Source of the DNA: Streptomyces sp. AC550_RSS872
Lineage (GTDB): Bacteria > Actinomycetota > Actinomycetes > Streptomycetales > Streptomycetaceae
Assembly (NCBI RefSeq): GCF_019049285.1
Contig: NZ_JAGMUL010000128.1
Span: 62,001 to 126,000 of the forward strand
Direction of reading: 5' to 3'
DNA length: 64,000 bases
Made by a program: the position numbers and the translations under genes. The notes under the pieces are model-generated. The model searched no databases, was not told the DNA's origin, and worked only from the letters and a program-made list of their open reading frames with translations. Below are positions 8,064-14,775 of this stretch, in pieces. Every line of letters starts with the position of its first letter. Within the stretch, counting starts at the first letter, position 1.

Positions 8064-9454
8064 TCAGATGGCGAGCAATACGCGCTTGCGTAGCAGGCTG
8101 AAACCGGTTCGGCCGAACATCTGGCGCTTGAGCATCTTGATCCTGTTGACGTGTCCTTCGACGACGCCAGAGTTCCAGGGCAGGGTGAGGCCGGCGATGA
8201 CGGCGTCGAGCCACTGCGGGAGTCGTTCTTCCTGCCGCTCGGTGAGCATTTGGGCGAAGGACCGGACATGACCGGTCAGGGCGTCGAGTTCAGGGCAGTT
8301 GGCAAGGACGGCCTTGAGCCGGAGCTGTTCGATCTCGGTCAGCGTCTCGGGTCGGCTGAGGATCCATCTCGTCACCACGCGGGGTGCCGGCGGTTGCGCG
8401 GTGACCGGCCGTGGCGAGGTGCGCTTCTCTCGCAGGTAGGCGCTGACCGGCCGTAGCTGCTGCCGCGATAGCCCAAGGGAACGATCTCCTCCCAGAGCTT
8501 CCAGGCGTTGGTGCAGCCCTCGTCCCAGCGTTCGTCCAGGTAGGGCTTGTACTCATCGAGGACGGAGGTCCTGTCGTGCTGCCACTGGCCGCGAAAGAGA
8601 TCCTCCGGCTTCGCAGCGTCGGCGAGGCTCTTGACGGTGCGGTGGGTCATCTGGAGCTGACGCCCGATGGAACGGCGGCTATGGCCGGCTTCCAGCAGCG
8701 CGTGGACCGTCGCGTGCCGGGCTCGGACGCGGTTGGCGAATCGCTCGCTCCGCCATGGAGAGTTCGCCTTCTCCTCGGGCGACGCCGGTTCGTCCGCCTT
8801 CGCCTCGCGATCGGGGACCAGGACGCGAAGGCACTGACGATGGCGGGCGACAGCACGCTCGGCGGCCTCCCCGAGGTTGTGCCACAAATGCCAGCGGTCG
8901 GCGACCTGCGTCGCCTGTGGTGCCCCGGCTGTGGCGCCTTCCGCGAAGAACGGCGCGCGGTCCCGGCAGACGATCTCGATCCCGGGTCGCTTCGCCAGCC
9001 ATGCGGCCAGGCTGGACGCCTCTCGGTCGGGCAGCAGACCCACCGGCGGGCGGGTCTCGACGTCGATGAGCACTGTGCCGTAGACCCGTCCTTTGCGCGC
9101 GGCGTACTCATCAATCCCCACCACTCGCGGGGCCGGGACTGCGGGTTCGGGCGATGCATGGAGCAGCCGCAACACCGCGCTGCGGCTGATGGACACCCCG
9201 AACGCCTGGGCCACCCGGGCGCCGGCCCGGCCGGCGAGGGCGAGACCCAAAGCGGCGAGAGCCGGCCGTAACCGCTCCGTCCACCTGCTGTGCCGCCGGG
9301 GCAGTCCCGGCATCTGCTCAGCGAACGTGCGCCGAGCACACGAAGGTTCCGGACAGAAGAACCGCCGGACTCGCAGTTGCAGGACCACCAAACGTCCCCC
9401 GCTCGGCACGTCCGCTGGAAACCGCAGGCAAGAGCTGTGCACCCGGGTCGACAT
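8064..9454 (-). pseudogene. ISL3-family transposase, 5'-truncated and frameshifted
   Basis: From 9454 the frame reads MSTRVHSSCLRFPADVPSGG and LRVRRFFCPEPSCARRTFAE, the Cys-containing DNA-binding part. It then gives VVGIDEYAARKGRVYGTVLI (first catalytic Asp), ADRWHLWHNLGEAAERAV and LDERWDEGCTNAWKLWEEI. A shift near 8450-8470 moves the rest to another frame, ending with LPWNSGVVEGHVNRIKMLKR (last catalytic Glu) and RTGFSLLRKRVLLAI. About 45 N-terminal residues are missing because the gene is fused at 9454 to an oppositely oriented transposase fragment. All DDE residues appear present, so decay may be recent. Inactive unless frameshifting restores it. Confidence 0.85.
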
Positions 9455-9827
9455 GTGACGGCTGAGGTGGACAAGGGCTACCGGGGACTGGCAGGCGAGT
9501 TCCCCGGACAGATCAGCGCGCCGCCGAAGAAACCGAAGGGCGAAGAGACCCCGCTCGGCGAGCAGTACGCCTGGCGCGAGCAGCGCCGCCGCCAGTCCTC
9601 GCGCCGGATCTGTGCTGAACACGCCAACGCCGAGCATGAGCAATGGCGTCCGCTGCAACGCTTCCTCGGACGTCGCGAGCACTACCCTGCCACCCACCGC
9701 GCCATCGCCGGCCTCGTCTCGGGCCGGGGGCGGGCGGATTCGCCGGCCAGCTCCCCGGGCCGCCCAACGCGCCACCCGACTCAAGCCCAGCACCGAGCTC
9801 GTCCTCGCCAGCTCGATGGCCAGCTGA
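9455..9827 (+). pseudogene. IS5-like (DDE_4) transposase C-terminal remnant
   Basis: The plus-strand frame begins exactly where the ISL3 remnant ends: VTAEVDKGYRGLAGEFPGQI, PPKKPKGEETPLGEQYAWRE, SSRRICAEHANAEHEQWRPL and RETHRAIAGL-like sequence. These match the C-terminal half of DDE_Tnp_4 transposases. A shift near 9720 moves the tail (STELVLASSMAS and stop at 9827) to another frame. The N-terminal half is missing. It is the second IS5-superfamily fragment in the zone and a different lineage from the one at 6216. Confidence 0.75.
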
Positions 9828-9867
9828 ATCACCCACCAGCCGAACCCCAGGCCAGCACACCCCGAGC

Positions 9868-10131
9868 TCATTCGCTCACAACCTCGTTAACGACAGCCAG
9901 ATCGGTCTGCGGCTGCACAAGATCGGCATTCGACCCCAACAGGACCGCTCCACAGACCTGTTCACCCTCGCCGCCGAACTGCCCGCCGCCATCCTCACCC
10001 GAATGCTCGGCGTCCACATCCAAGTCGCCGTTCAATGACAGAAGGCATCCGGAGGCGACTGGGCCGCCTACGCCGCCGACGTCAACAGCCGCAGCCACAA
10101 CCATGAACACCCCACCGGCAAATCGCGGTGA
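9868..10131 (+). pseudogene. C-terminal fragment of a site-specific recombinase with a nonsense codon
   Basis: The frame reads SSFAHNLVNDSQIGLRLHKI, then TDLFTLAAELPAAILTRMLG and HIQVAVQ, then TGA at 10036-10038, then QKASGGDWAAYAADVNSRSH up to a stop at 10129. The downstream continuation fits the same family. The stop replaces the expected Trp (TGG to TGA) of a VAVQWQ-type segment found in actinomycete plasmid/transposon recombinases. Both ends of the original gene are missing or altered. Family assignment is from memory of this C-terminal pattern and is moderately secure. Confidence 0.55.
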
Positions 10132-11192
10132 CGGTGTCTGGACAACGTGCATCGGAGGCGCCCACGCTCTGTCTCAGCAGAAAATCGTCAGTGCGAGGGG
10201 AAAGGTGTCGCTTGGAACCCCTGCATTTCCCAGGCGTCGTCAGCGTCACACGTGCCGCCATCAGGGCGGGCAGGTACCACGAATTGCGTGACCTGTGTGG
10301 CAGGGAGGCCATCCACCAGCTTTCCCGCCTGCTGCGCGAGTTGGCCGGCCAGGACACGATCTTCCGCCGGGAGATGGACCAAGCCCCGGTGCTACGACCG
10401 ACGGAGTTCGGAAGAACCTGGCACGACTTCTCGGAGGAGTTGCAGCACTACCTGGCTCGCTCCTCCCGCGTTCCGTATCAAGGGGTGTACTTCGGCCACC
10501 CACACGACCGGGTGAGTCGAGGCCGAACCCCCTTCCTCGCCGAGGCGTTCCGTGCTCTCGACATGTACACGGGGGACACGCTTGATCTCTATTTCTCACC
10601 GGCAGATCTCACCGCTCCCGGTGAAGTCACCGAGGGCCAGCCGATGTACGACCATTTCGCAGACCTACTCGGCACCCGCATGCCACCCTCACTCGACACC
10701 CTGTACGTGTGGAAGACACCGGACCCAGCCCAGCGCGATCCGCGTTTCCATTCTGAACGCCTGCGACTCGGCCACTTTCACCGGGATGCACGCATCGGAG
10801 CCGTCGCGAAACTCGCCCTGCTCCTGGAGTGCGGGGTTCCGCTGGCCGAGGCCGTACAAGAAGCCTGGGAGCGGCCTGTTGTCCTTGAAGCCGGCGACCT
10901 GGGAGGCCTGCTGCCAGGAAGCTCCCTCCGGTACAGGAAGGCGGCCAGGATCTGGGCCCGGGCATACGCGGCCCGTTACGACGGCCGGGAGGGAGCCGAG
11001 ACCGCGGCGAGGATCATCGCCGATCTGCGGGCACCATCACGGGAACGGCGGGTGACCGCGAGTGCCGCGATCGCTGCCGTCCTCACGGTCACAGGAGTAC
11101 TCGGTGCGCCCCACGTGTTGACCAACGACCTACCCGAGACGTACACCGTCATCCACGATCTCTACCGGGATATCACAGAGGGCCGTCGCTAA
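10128..11192 (+). CDS. Protein of unknown function with C-terminal hydrophobic segment
   Basis: Up to 354 residues from GTG 10128; an in-frame GTG at 10191 is equally likely, and no ribosome site decides. The protein is soluble for ~300 residues, rich in Arg/Leu/Tyr (GRTWHDFSEELQHYLARSSR, LDMYTGDTLDLYFSPADLTA, RLRLGHFHRDARIGAVAKLA). It then has one hydrophobic stretch, ASAAIAAVLTVTGVLGA near residue 307-323, before a short polar tail. I do not recognise the family. There are no nucleotide-binding, protease or nuclease motifs. It has no frameshift although it lies in a zone of wrecked elements, so it may be cargo of one of them. Length and codon use are consistent with a real gene. Confidence 0.6.
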   Translation: MTVSGQRASEAPTLCLSRKSSVRGERCRLEPLHFPGVVSVTRAAIRAGRYHELRDLCGREAIHQLSRLLRELAGQDTIFRREMDQAPVLRPTEFGRTWHDFSEELQHYLARSSRVPYQGVYFGHPHDRVSRGRTPFLAEAFRALDMYTGDTLDLYFSPADLTAPGEVTEGQPMYDHFADLLGTRMPPSLDTLYVWKTPDPAQRDPRFHSERLRLGHFHRDARIGAVAKLALLLECGVPLAEAVQEAWERPVVLEAGDLGGLLPGSSLRYRKAARIWARAYAARYDGREGAETAARIIADLRAPSRERRVTASAAIAAVLTVTGVLGAPHVLTNDLPETYTVIHDLYRDITEGRR

Positions 11193-11279
11193 TGGCGCGT
11201 TCGTTGTGAGGGGGGCCTTGGGTGTGACTGGGGTATTCCGACAGTTACAACACCCGACTCCACCGTTGGCTGTTGCGGG

Positions 11280-11822
11280 TCAGGACGTTGTTGACGGTGC
11301 CATTGGCAACGACTTGGGCGGGTAGCTGCGCAGGACGAGTGAGGTGGTGACGGGTCCGTAACGGGCGAGGGAGTCCACGACCTGTTCAAGGCGTTCGGCG
11401 TGAGAACAGTGCACGTCGAGCAGCAGGCAGTCTTCGCCGGTCACGCGGAGGGTCGAGACGACCTCGGGAGTCTGGGCGGCAAGGATGAGTGCTTGGGACA
11501 GCTGCGCGTGGGTGGTGCGTAGCCGGACGATGGCGTGGATGTTCAATCCGACTGCGGCTGGAGCGACTACGGCACGGTAGCTGGTGATGATCCCGTTCTT
11601 CTCCAGGCGTTGGATGCGGGCGCTGGCTGCTGGCTGGGACAGCCCGACTCGGCGTCCGACCTCGGCTCCGGTGAGCCGGCCATCGGTCTGGAGCAGTTCC
11701 AAGTTGGCACGGTCGATCTCGTCGAGTGCCCCCGCGATGTGTGGGGACCACGATTGGAAGGGTGGTAGGCAATGGTCGCGTACGTCATCATCCCTGGGAT
11801 TGACGGTTCGGATGAGCGGCAC
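11280..11822 (-). CDS. Lrp/AsnC-family transcriptional regulator
   Basis: The N-terminal helix-turn-helix reads LDEIDRANLELLQTDGRLTG, EVGRRVGLSQPAASARIQRL and KNGIITSYRAVV. It is followed by the RAM/AsnC effector domain: LNIHAIVRLRTTHAQLSQAL, TPEVVSTLRVTGEDCLLLDV and RLEQVVDSLARYGPVTTSLV. It is complete. The start is unclear because no ATG lies just before the core; GTG 11822 gives ~180 residues and overlaps by about 50 bases the oppositely oriented hydrolase remnant at 11772. In Lrp divergons the neighbouring gene is often a target, but here that neighbour is broken. It likely senses an amino acid or related metabolite; ligand unknown. Confidence 0.78.
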   Translation of the reverse strand: MPLIRTVNPRDDDVRDHCLPPFQSWSPHIAGALDEIDRANLELLQTDGRLTGAEVGRRVGLSQPAASARIQRLEKNGIITSYRAVVAPAAVGLNIHAIVRLRTTHAQLSQALILAAQTPEVVSTLRVTGEDCLLLDVHCSHAERLEQVVDSLARYGPVTTSLVLRSYPPKSLPMAPSTTS

Positions 11823-11979
11823 TGGCAGAGCTTGTGGGGGAGCGATGGGATCCCTCAGCGGTCCGGATCGCACCGGCCTCGTGGGGCAGGCCGGACTTGC
11901 CGGACTGGGTTGCCGCAATCCAGACTGCCCACGAGATCGCTTCCCGGCGTGACACCCAGGTGGCGTTGGCGGCTCACAG
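11772..11979 (+). pseudogene. RBBP9/YdeN-like serine hydrolase, 5' half only
   Basis: The first frame gives MVAYVIIPGIDGSDERHWQS (the family's opening IPGxxGS...HWQ). After a shift near 11840 another frame continues WDPSAVRIAPASWGRPDLPD, WVAAIQTAHEIASRRDTQVA, LAAHS. Homology stops at the nucleophile elbow (xHSLG expected), where the sequence switches to an aminoglycoside-phosphotransferase fragment. The catalytic Asp and His are lost. It is divergent to and overlaps the start region of the Lrp gene, the arrangement expected for a former Lrp target. Confidence 0.65.
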
Positions 11980-12422
11980 TCGTCGGCAACGTGCTGCGCG
12001 ACGAGACCGGTCACCCGAAGGTCATCGACCTCGATGGCTTCGTGACCGGACCGCGCGGGTGGGACCTCATGCAGACCGCGATGTACTACGACAGCTTCGG
12101 CTGGCATACGAAGCACGTGTACGAGGACTTCGCGGAGGGGTATGGATTCGACGTCCGGGAGTGGTCGGGCTACCCGGTCCTACGCCGGATCCGCGAACTG
12201 CTGATGGTCACCTGGTTGTCGCAGAATGCGGGCAACGGCACGGACCCCAGTGCCGCCGAAGAAGTTGAGAAGCGGGTGCAGACGCTCAAGACGGGTGCCT
12301 CGCGCCGCGACTGGGCCCTGTTCCAGCGGTCCCTTGACCGTCGCGCGCCCGTCATCCGCGGCCGTGTCCGTTCAACGGGATCAAGGTCTCCAGATGGGCG
12401 CCCTCACCCAGGAGCCGAGTAG
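11980..12422 (+). pseudogene. Aminoglycoside phosphotransferase-family C-terminal fragment
   Basis: It reads VVGNVLRDETGHPKVIDLDG, then FVTGPRGWDLMQTAMYYDSF, YEDFAEGYGFDVREWSGYPV and RIRELLMVTWLSQNA. This is the C-lobe of the APH/choline-kinase fold, from the Asn of the catalytic loop and the metal-binding IDLDG segment onward. The catalytic HGD is missing because the fragment is joined at ~11980 to half of a hydrolase gene. The ATP-binding N-lobe is absent, so it cannot be an active kinase. The reading frame is open to the stop at 12420. This is a deletion scar between two formerly separate genes. Confidence 0.7.
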
Positions 12423-12558
12423 GTCGCGGTGCAGCCCCATTGGGGTCGAGGTCAGGGTGTCCACCACTCAGGGGGAGGCTCCGGGCTCCCGGGTGATACT
12501 CGCGGGCCGGGAGTGCCAACGTGACACTCCGGGCCGCTGCGAGATCGCGTGAGTGCCC

Positions 12559-12852
12559 TCAGCAGGACTTCATGCCCTCGAAGGTGGCCCAGCGGAAGGG
12601 CCTTTCAACCTCATGGGAATGCCCCGGCCTGAAGATGTAGCACGGACTGTCCGGTGCGGCGCCCCACACGAATTTCCGGTAGAGCTTCGCGCTGCACACG
12701 TTCTTCGCCCACGCCACGTCGCCGATGATTCCGGAACGGACGTCGCAGGCCGCGGAGGCCGGGGAGGCGGTGGTCAGGCCCAGACCCGCGCTGGACAGAA
12801 GAATCGCAGCTGACATCAGGCCGATATTCATTCGGCGGGTACGGATGCGCAT
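12559..12852 (-). CDS. Small secreted protein with four cysteines
   Basis: A 97-residue precursor. MRIRTRRMNIGLMSAAILLS, then a hydrophobic core and ASPASAA, give a Sec signal peptide cleaved near residue 34. The mature ~62 residues contain four Cys (about positions 36, 53, 71 and 97, the last being the final residue), probably two disulfides, with segments AWAKNVCSAKLYRKFVWGAA and RPFRWATFEGMKSC. The ribosome site GAAGGGGAA lies before ATG 12852. The family is not recognised. A second small secreted protein is encoded ~180 bp upstream on the same strand, so the two may be expressed together. Candidate roles (inhibitor, bacteriocin-like, wall-associated) are only guesses. Confidence 0.65.
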   Translation of the reverse strand: MRIRTRRMNIGLMSAAILLSSAGLGLTTASPASAACDVRSGIIGDVAWAKNVCSAKLYRKFVWGAAPDSPCYIFRPGHSHEVERPFRWATFEGMKSC

Positions 12853-13032
12853 GTTTTCCCCTTCGTAGGGCTCAGATGGCGTCGTTGCGTCTGCTCAAGA
12901 ATGGGCAGACGGTTTGCGGAAACCTTGCGCGAACCTTGACCACAGTCTGCGCAGCGGTAACTCTCGACTGTGAGGCTTTCTGGCGATCACTAGAGGAGGG
13001 TCGCCGAAAAGTCTCAACAGGGCGTGCGGATC

Positions 13033-13446
13033 TCAGTCGGCGTACTGGCCGTTTGCCTCGTGGCTGAGTCCGAAGCGGAAGCGGTACTTGGTACCGTCGA
13101 GCACGTCCGTGGCGATCACGGTCCAGTTGGAGCCGACCCGCTTCCAGTCATCCTGGCAGTCCTCGCCACCGGAGCTCGGGTAGAAGCACACCTTGACGTT
13201 GCGCGAACCACCGTTGGTGTACCGCAGGTTGATGTCGTTGCAGTTGGCGCTGGTTGTGAGCCGACCGGTGGGGCTGGTCGGGTAGTAGTAGTTATCCGCG
13301 GCCTTGGTGAAGCTGACGTCCCCGTCGTGGCAAGCGGCCCGGACCCCCCGCTCGGCCGCACCGGCGTTCCCCGCCCCTCCGACGAGAAGCCCGGCGGTCA
13401 TGGCGAGGCCACTGGCCAAGGCGGCGAGTTTCCTGGACGAAGTCAT
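13033..13446 (-). CDS. Small secreted protein, Cys-rich, unknown family
   Basis: A 137-residue precursor from ATG 13446 with a clear signal peptide: MTSSRKLAALASGLAMTAGL, then VGGAGNAGAAERG, cleaved near residue 31. The mature part has four Cys (AACHDGDV, ANCNDINL, KVCFYPS, GEDCQDD) in beta-rich sequence such as RNVKVCFYPSSGGEDCQDDW and YRFRFGLSHEA. It resembles small extracellular beta-sandwich proteins, but the family is not recognised. A longer in-frame extension upstream exists and is rejected because it would bury the signal peptide. It is in the same orientation as the other small secreted gene. Confidence 0.65.
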   Translation of the reverse strand: MTSSRKLAALASGLAMTAGLLVGGAGNAGAAERGVRAACHDGDVSFTKAADNYYYPTSPTGRLTTSANCNDINLRYTNGGSRNVKVCFYPSSGGEDCQDDWKRVGSNWTVIATDVLDGTKYRFRFGLSHEANGQYAD

Positions 13447-13756
13447 GTGTGCCCCATCTGTTTCGTCTGTCGCTCTCGTCATCGCAGCCCGGGACCGGCC
13501 CCGACGGCTCGCCCGCCTGACGGAAGCTCTCTCCGGCACGGCGAGCGGAACGGTCCATCCCCGCCCCCGCTCACTGTGCCCCACTGCCGTACCCGCCGGA
13601 CCCTAGAAGGTTCCAGGTACCGCCTGGCTCGCGGCGCTCCATACCGTTCCCGGGCATGCGCGCAACGCCGCAGTGCCTCAGGTCGGTTGAGACAGGACAC
13701 GATCGTTCGCGGCGACAGTGGCGGCGAGGAAGTCGGCGATCTCTTGGCAGCGGACG
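13447..13756. other. Stretch without a supported gene
   Basis: About 310 bases upstream of the secreted-protein gene. Several short open frames exist in both strands but none has a ribosome site or a recognisable product. One minus-strand frame (NVRCQEIADFLAATVAANDR, ending near 13690) has a protein-like composition and may be the tail of a lost gene. Nothing else is visible. Confidence 0.5.
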
Positions 13757-13922
13757 TTCAGTGAGCTTCTTCGAGGTGGGCATCGATCAGGTGATGACCA
13801 ACGAGGCCCCCGAGCAGCGTGATTGAGACGTCAGACATATCCATCAACAGCCCGGGGGCCTCGCTCGTTCCGCCTCGCGGACCGTCACCAGATCGGTGGC
13901 CAGACCGAAGAAGCTCACTGAA
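13757..13922. repeat. 166-bp segment bounded by perfect 17-bp inverted repeats
   Basis: The sequence at 13757-13773 (TTCAGTGAGCTTCTTCG) recurs as its exact reverse complement at 13906-13922. Inside, an 11-bp inverted pair (CGAGGCCCCCG near 13802 and CGGGGGCCTCG near 13853) is also present. No clear target-site duplication flanks it. The structure is that of a miniature inverted-repeat element or the collapsed ends of an insertion sequence, directly beside an IS481 fragment. Confidence 0.6.
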
Positions 13923-13924
13923 GA

Positions 13925-14065
13925 GGCTCATTGACCCCAACGGCGAGACCAACCGCGAACCACGGAAGATCACCGCCCGCCGCCCCGGACACATGGTCCA
14001 CATCGACGTCAAGAAGGTCGGCCGCATCCCCGACGGCGGCGGCTGGCGCGCCCACGGGCGAGGCA
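13925..14065 (+). pseudogene. IS481-family transposase fragment
   Basis: The plus-strand frame reads LIDPNGETNREPRKITARRP, then GHMVHIDVKKVGRIPDGGGW and RAHGRGS. This is the highly characteristic start of the IS481 integrase catalytic domain, including the first catalytic Asp in HIDVKK. Only ~45 codons survive, and the sequence then passes directly into a recombinase fragment. Confidence 0.7.
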
Positions 14066-14615
14066 GCGGACAAGAACATCTACCGAGAACTGCGCAGGAT
14101 CGCTGCGACGGCTGGCGTGAGCGCCCCGATCGGCGGCAAGCCGTTTATGGTCCGGTGGACGGTCAACGGGCGCGAAAAATCGGAGTCATTCATGACCGTC
14201 GGGCTCGCCGACAGCAGGCTCTCAAAGCTGATGACCGCGGCGCGCGATGGTGAGCCCTTCGATGAGCACACAGGGCTGCCAGCGTCCGAGCTGCGAGCCA
14301 TCAAGCAGCGGACGGCATGGTACGACCATATGGCACAACGTGGGCGCGGGCACAAAAGTACGTCCTGACCCGTACAGAACTCGCCTCCAAGCTGGCCAAG
14401 CGGCCCTACGATCTCCGGCACGCCGGGATCTCGTTCTGGCTGTACTCCGGTGTGGACCCCGCCGAGTGCGCTCGTCGCGCGGCCAGAGCATTGAGGTCCT
14501 CTTCCGCCACTACGCCAAGTTCCTCGACGGCGTCCGAGAGCAGGCCAACCGGCTCATCGAGCAGTCCATGCAGGAGTGGGACCGCGTCAGCCAGGGTGCG
14601 GGGGCTGAAGGGTGA
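14066..14615 (+). pseudogene. Tyrosine recombinase (integrase), internally deleted and frameshifted
   Basis: The N-terminal piece reads GKPFMVRWTVNGREKSESFM, LADSRLSKLMTAARDGEPFD and EHTGLPASE, like the arm-binding domain of pSAM2/SLP1-type actinomycete integrases. At about 14316 it jumps to the C-terminal catalytic domain: TWARAQKYVLT, SKLAKRPYDLRHAGISFWLY and SGVDPAECARRA. After a further shift near 14480 comes QSIEVLFRHYAKFLDGVREQ, with the nucleophile Tyr in FRHYAKF. Roughly 200 central residues are deleted. No adjacent tRNA gene or attachment site was found, so the element's integration site is not visible here. The terminator at 14730 follows. Confidence 0.75.
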
Positions 14616-14729
14616 GTCGGGGTTTGGTCCGTGACTGGTCCGGATGTATTGGTCAGGAGCGGGACAGCGGTGGGAGGAACTGGGAGTTATGGCGTAAGTC
14701 GGTCCTTGCTCTGGGCCGGTCGAGGGGAA

Positions 14730-14768
14730 GGCGCCTGGCGGGCAAAGCCCAGGTCAGGCGCCCTTTTT
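14730..14768 (+). terminator. Strong intrinsic terminator with T-tract
   Basis: GGCGCCTG (14730-14737) pairs with CAGGCGCC (14755-14762), and an inner GGGC-AAA-GCCC extends the hairpin. It is followed by CTTTTT (14763-14768), unusually canonical for this GC-rich genome. It lies between the integrase remnant and the convergent aldehyde dehydrogenase gene, whose stop is at 14776, and probably serves both. Confidence 0.85.
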
Positions 14769-14775
14769 CGTGCCT

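Noticed and set aside
9290..10291. 333-codon plus-strand open frame spanning the IS5-like remnant
   Set aside because: Only the first part after 9455 has transposase similarity; the rest is out of frame with the conserved sequence, so it is not one gene.
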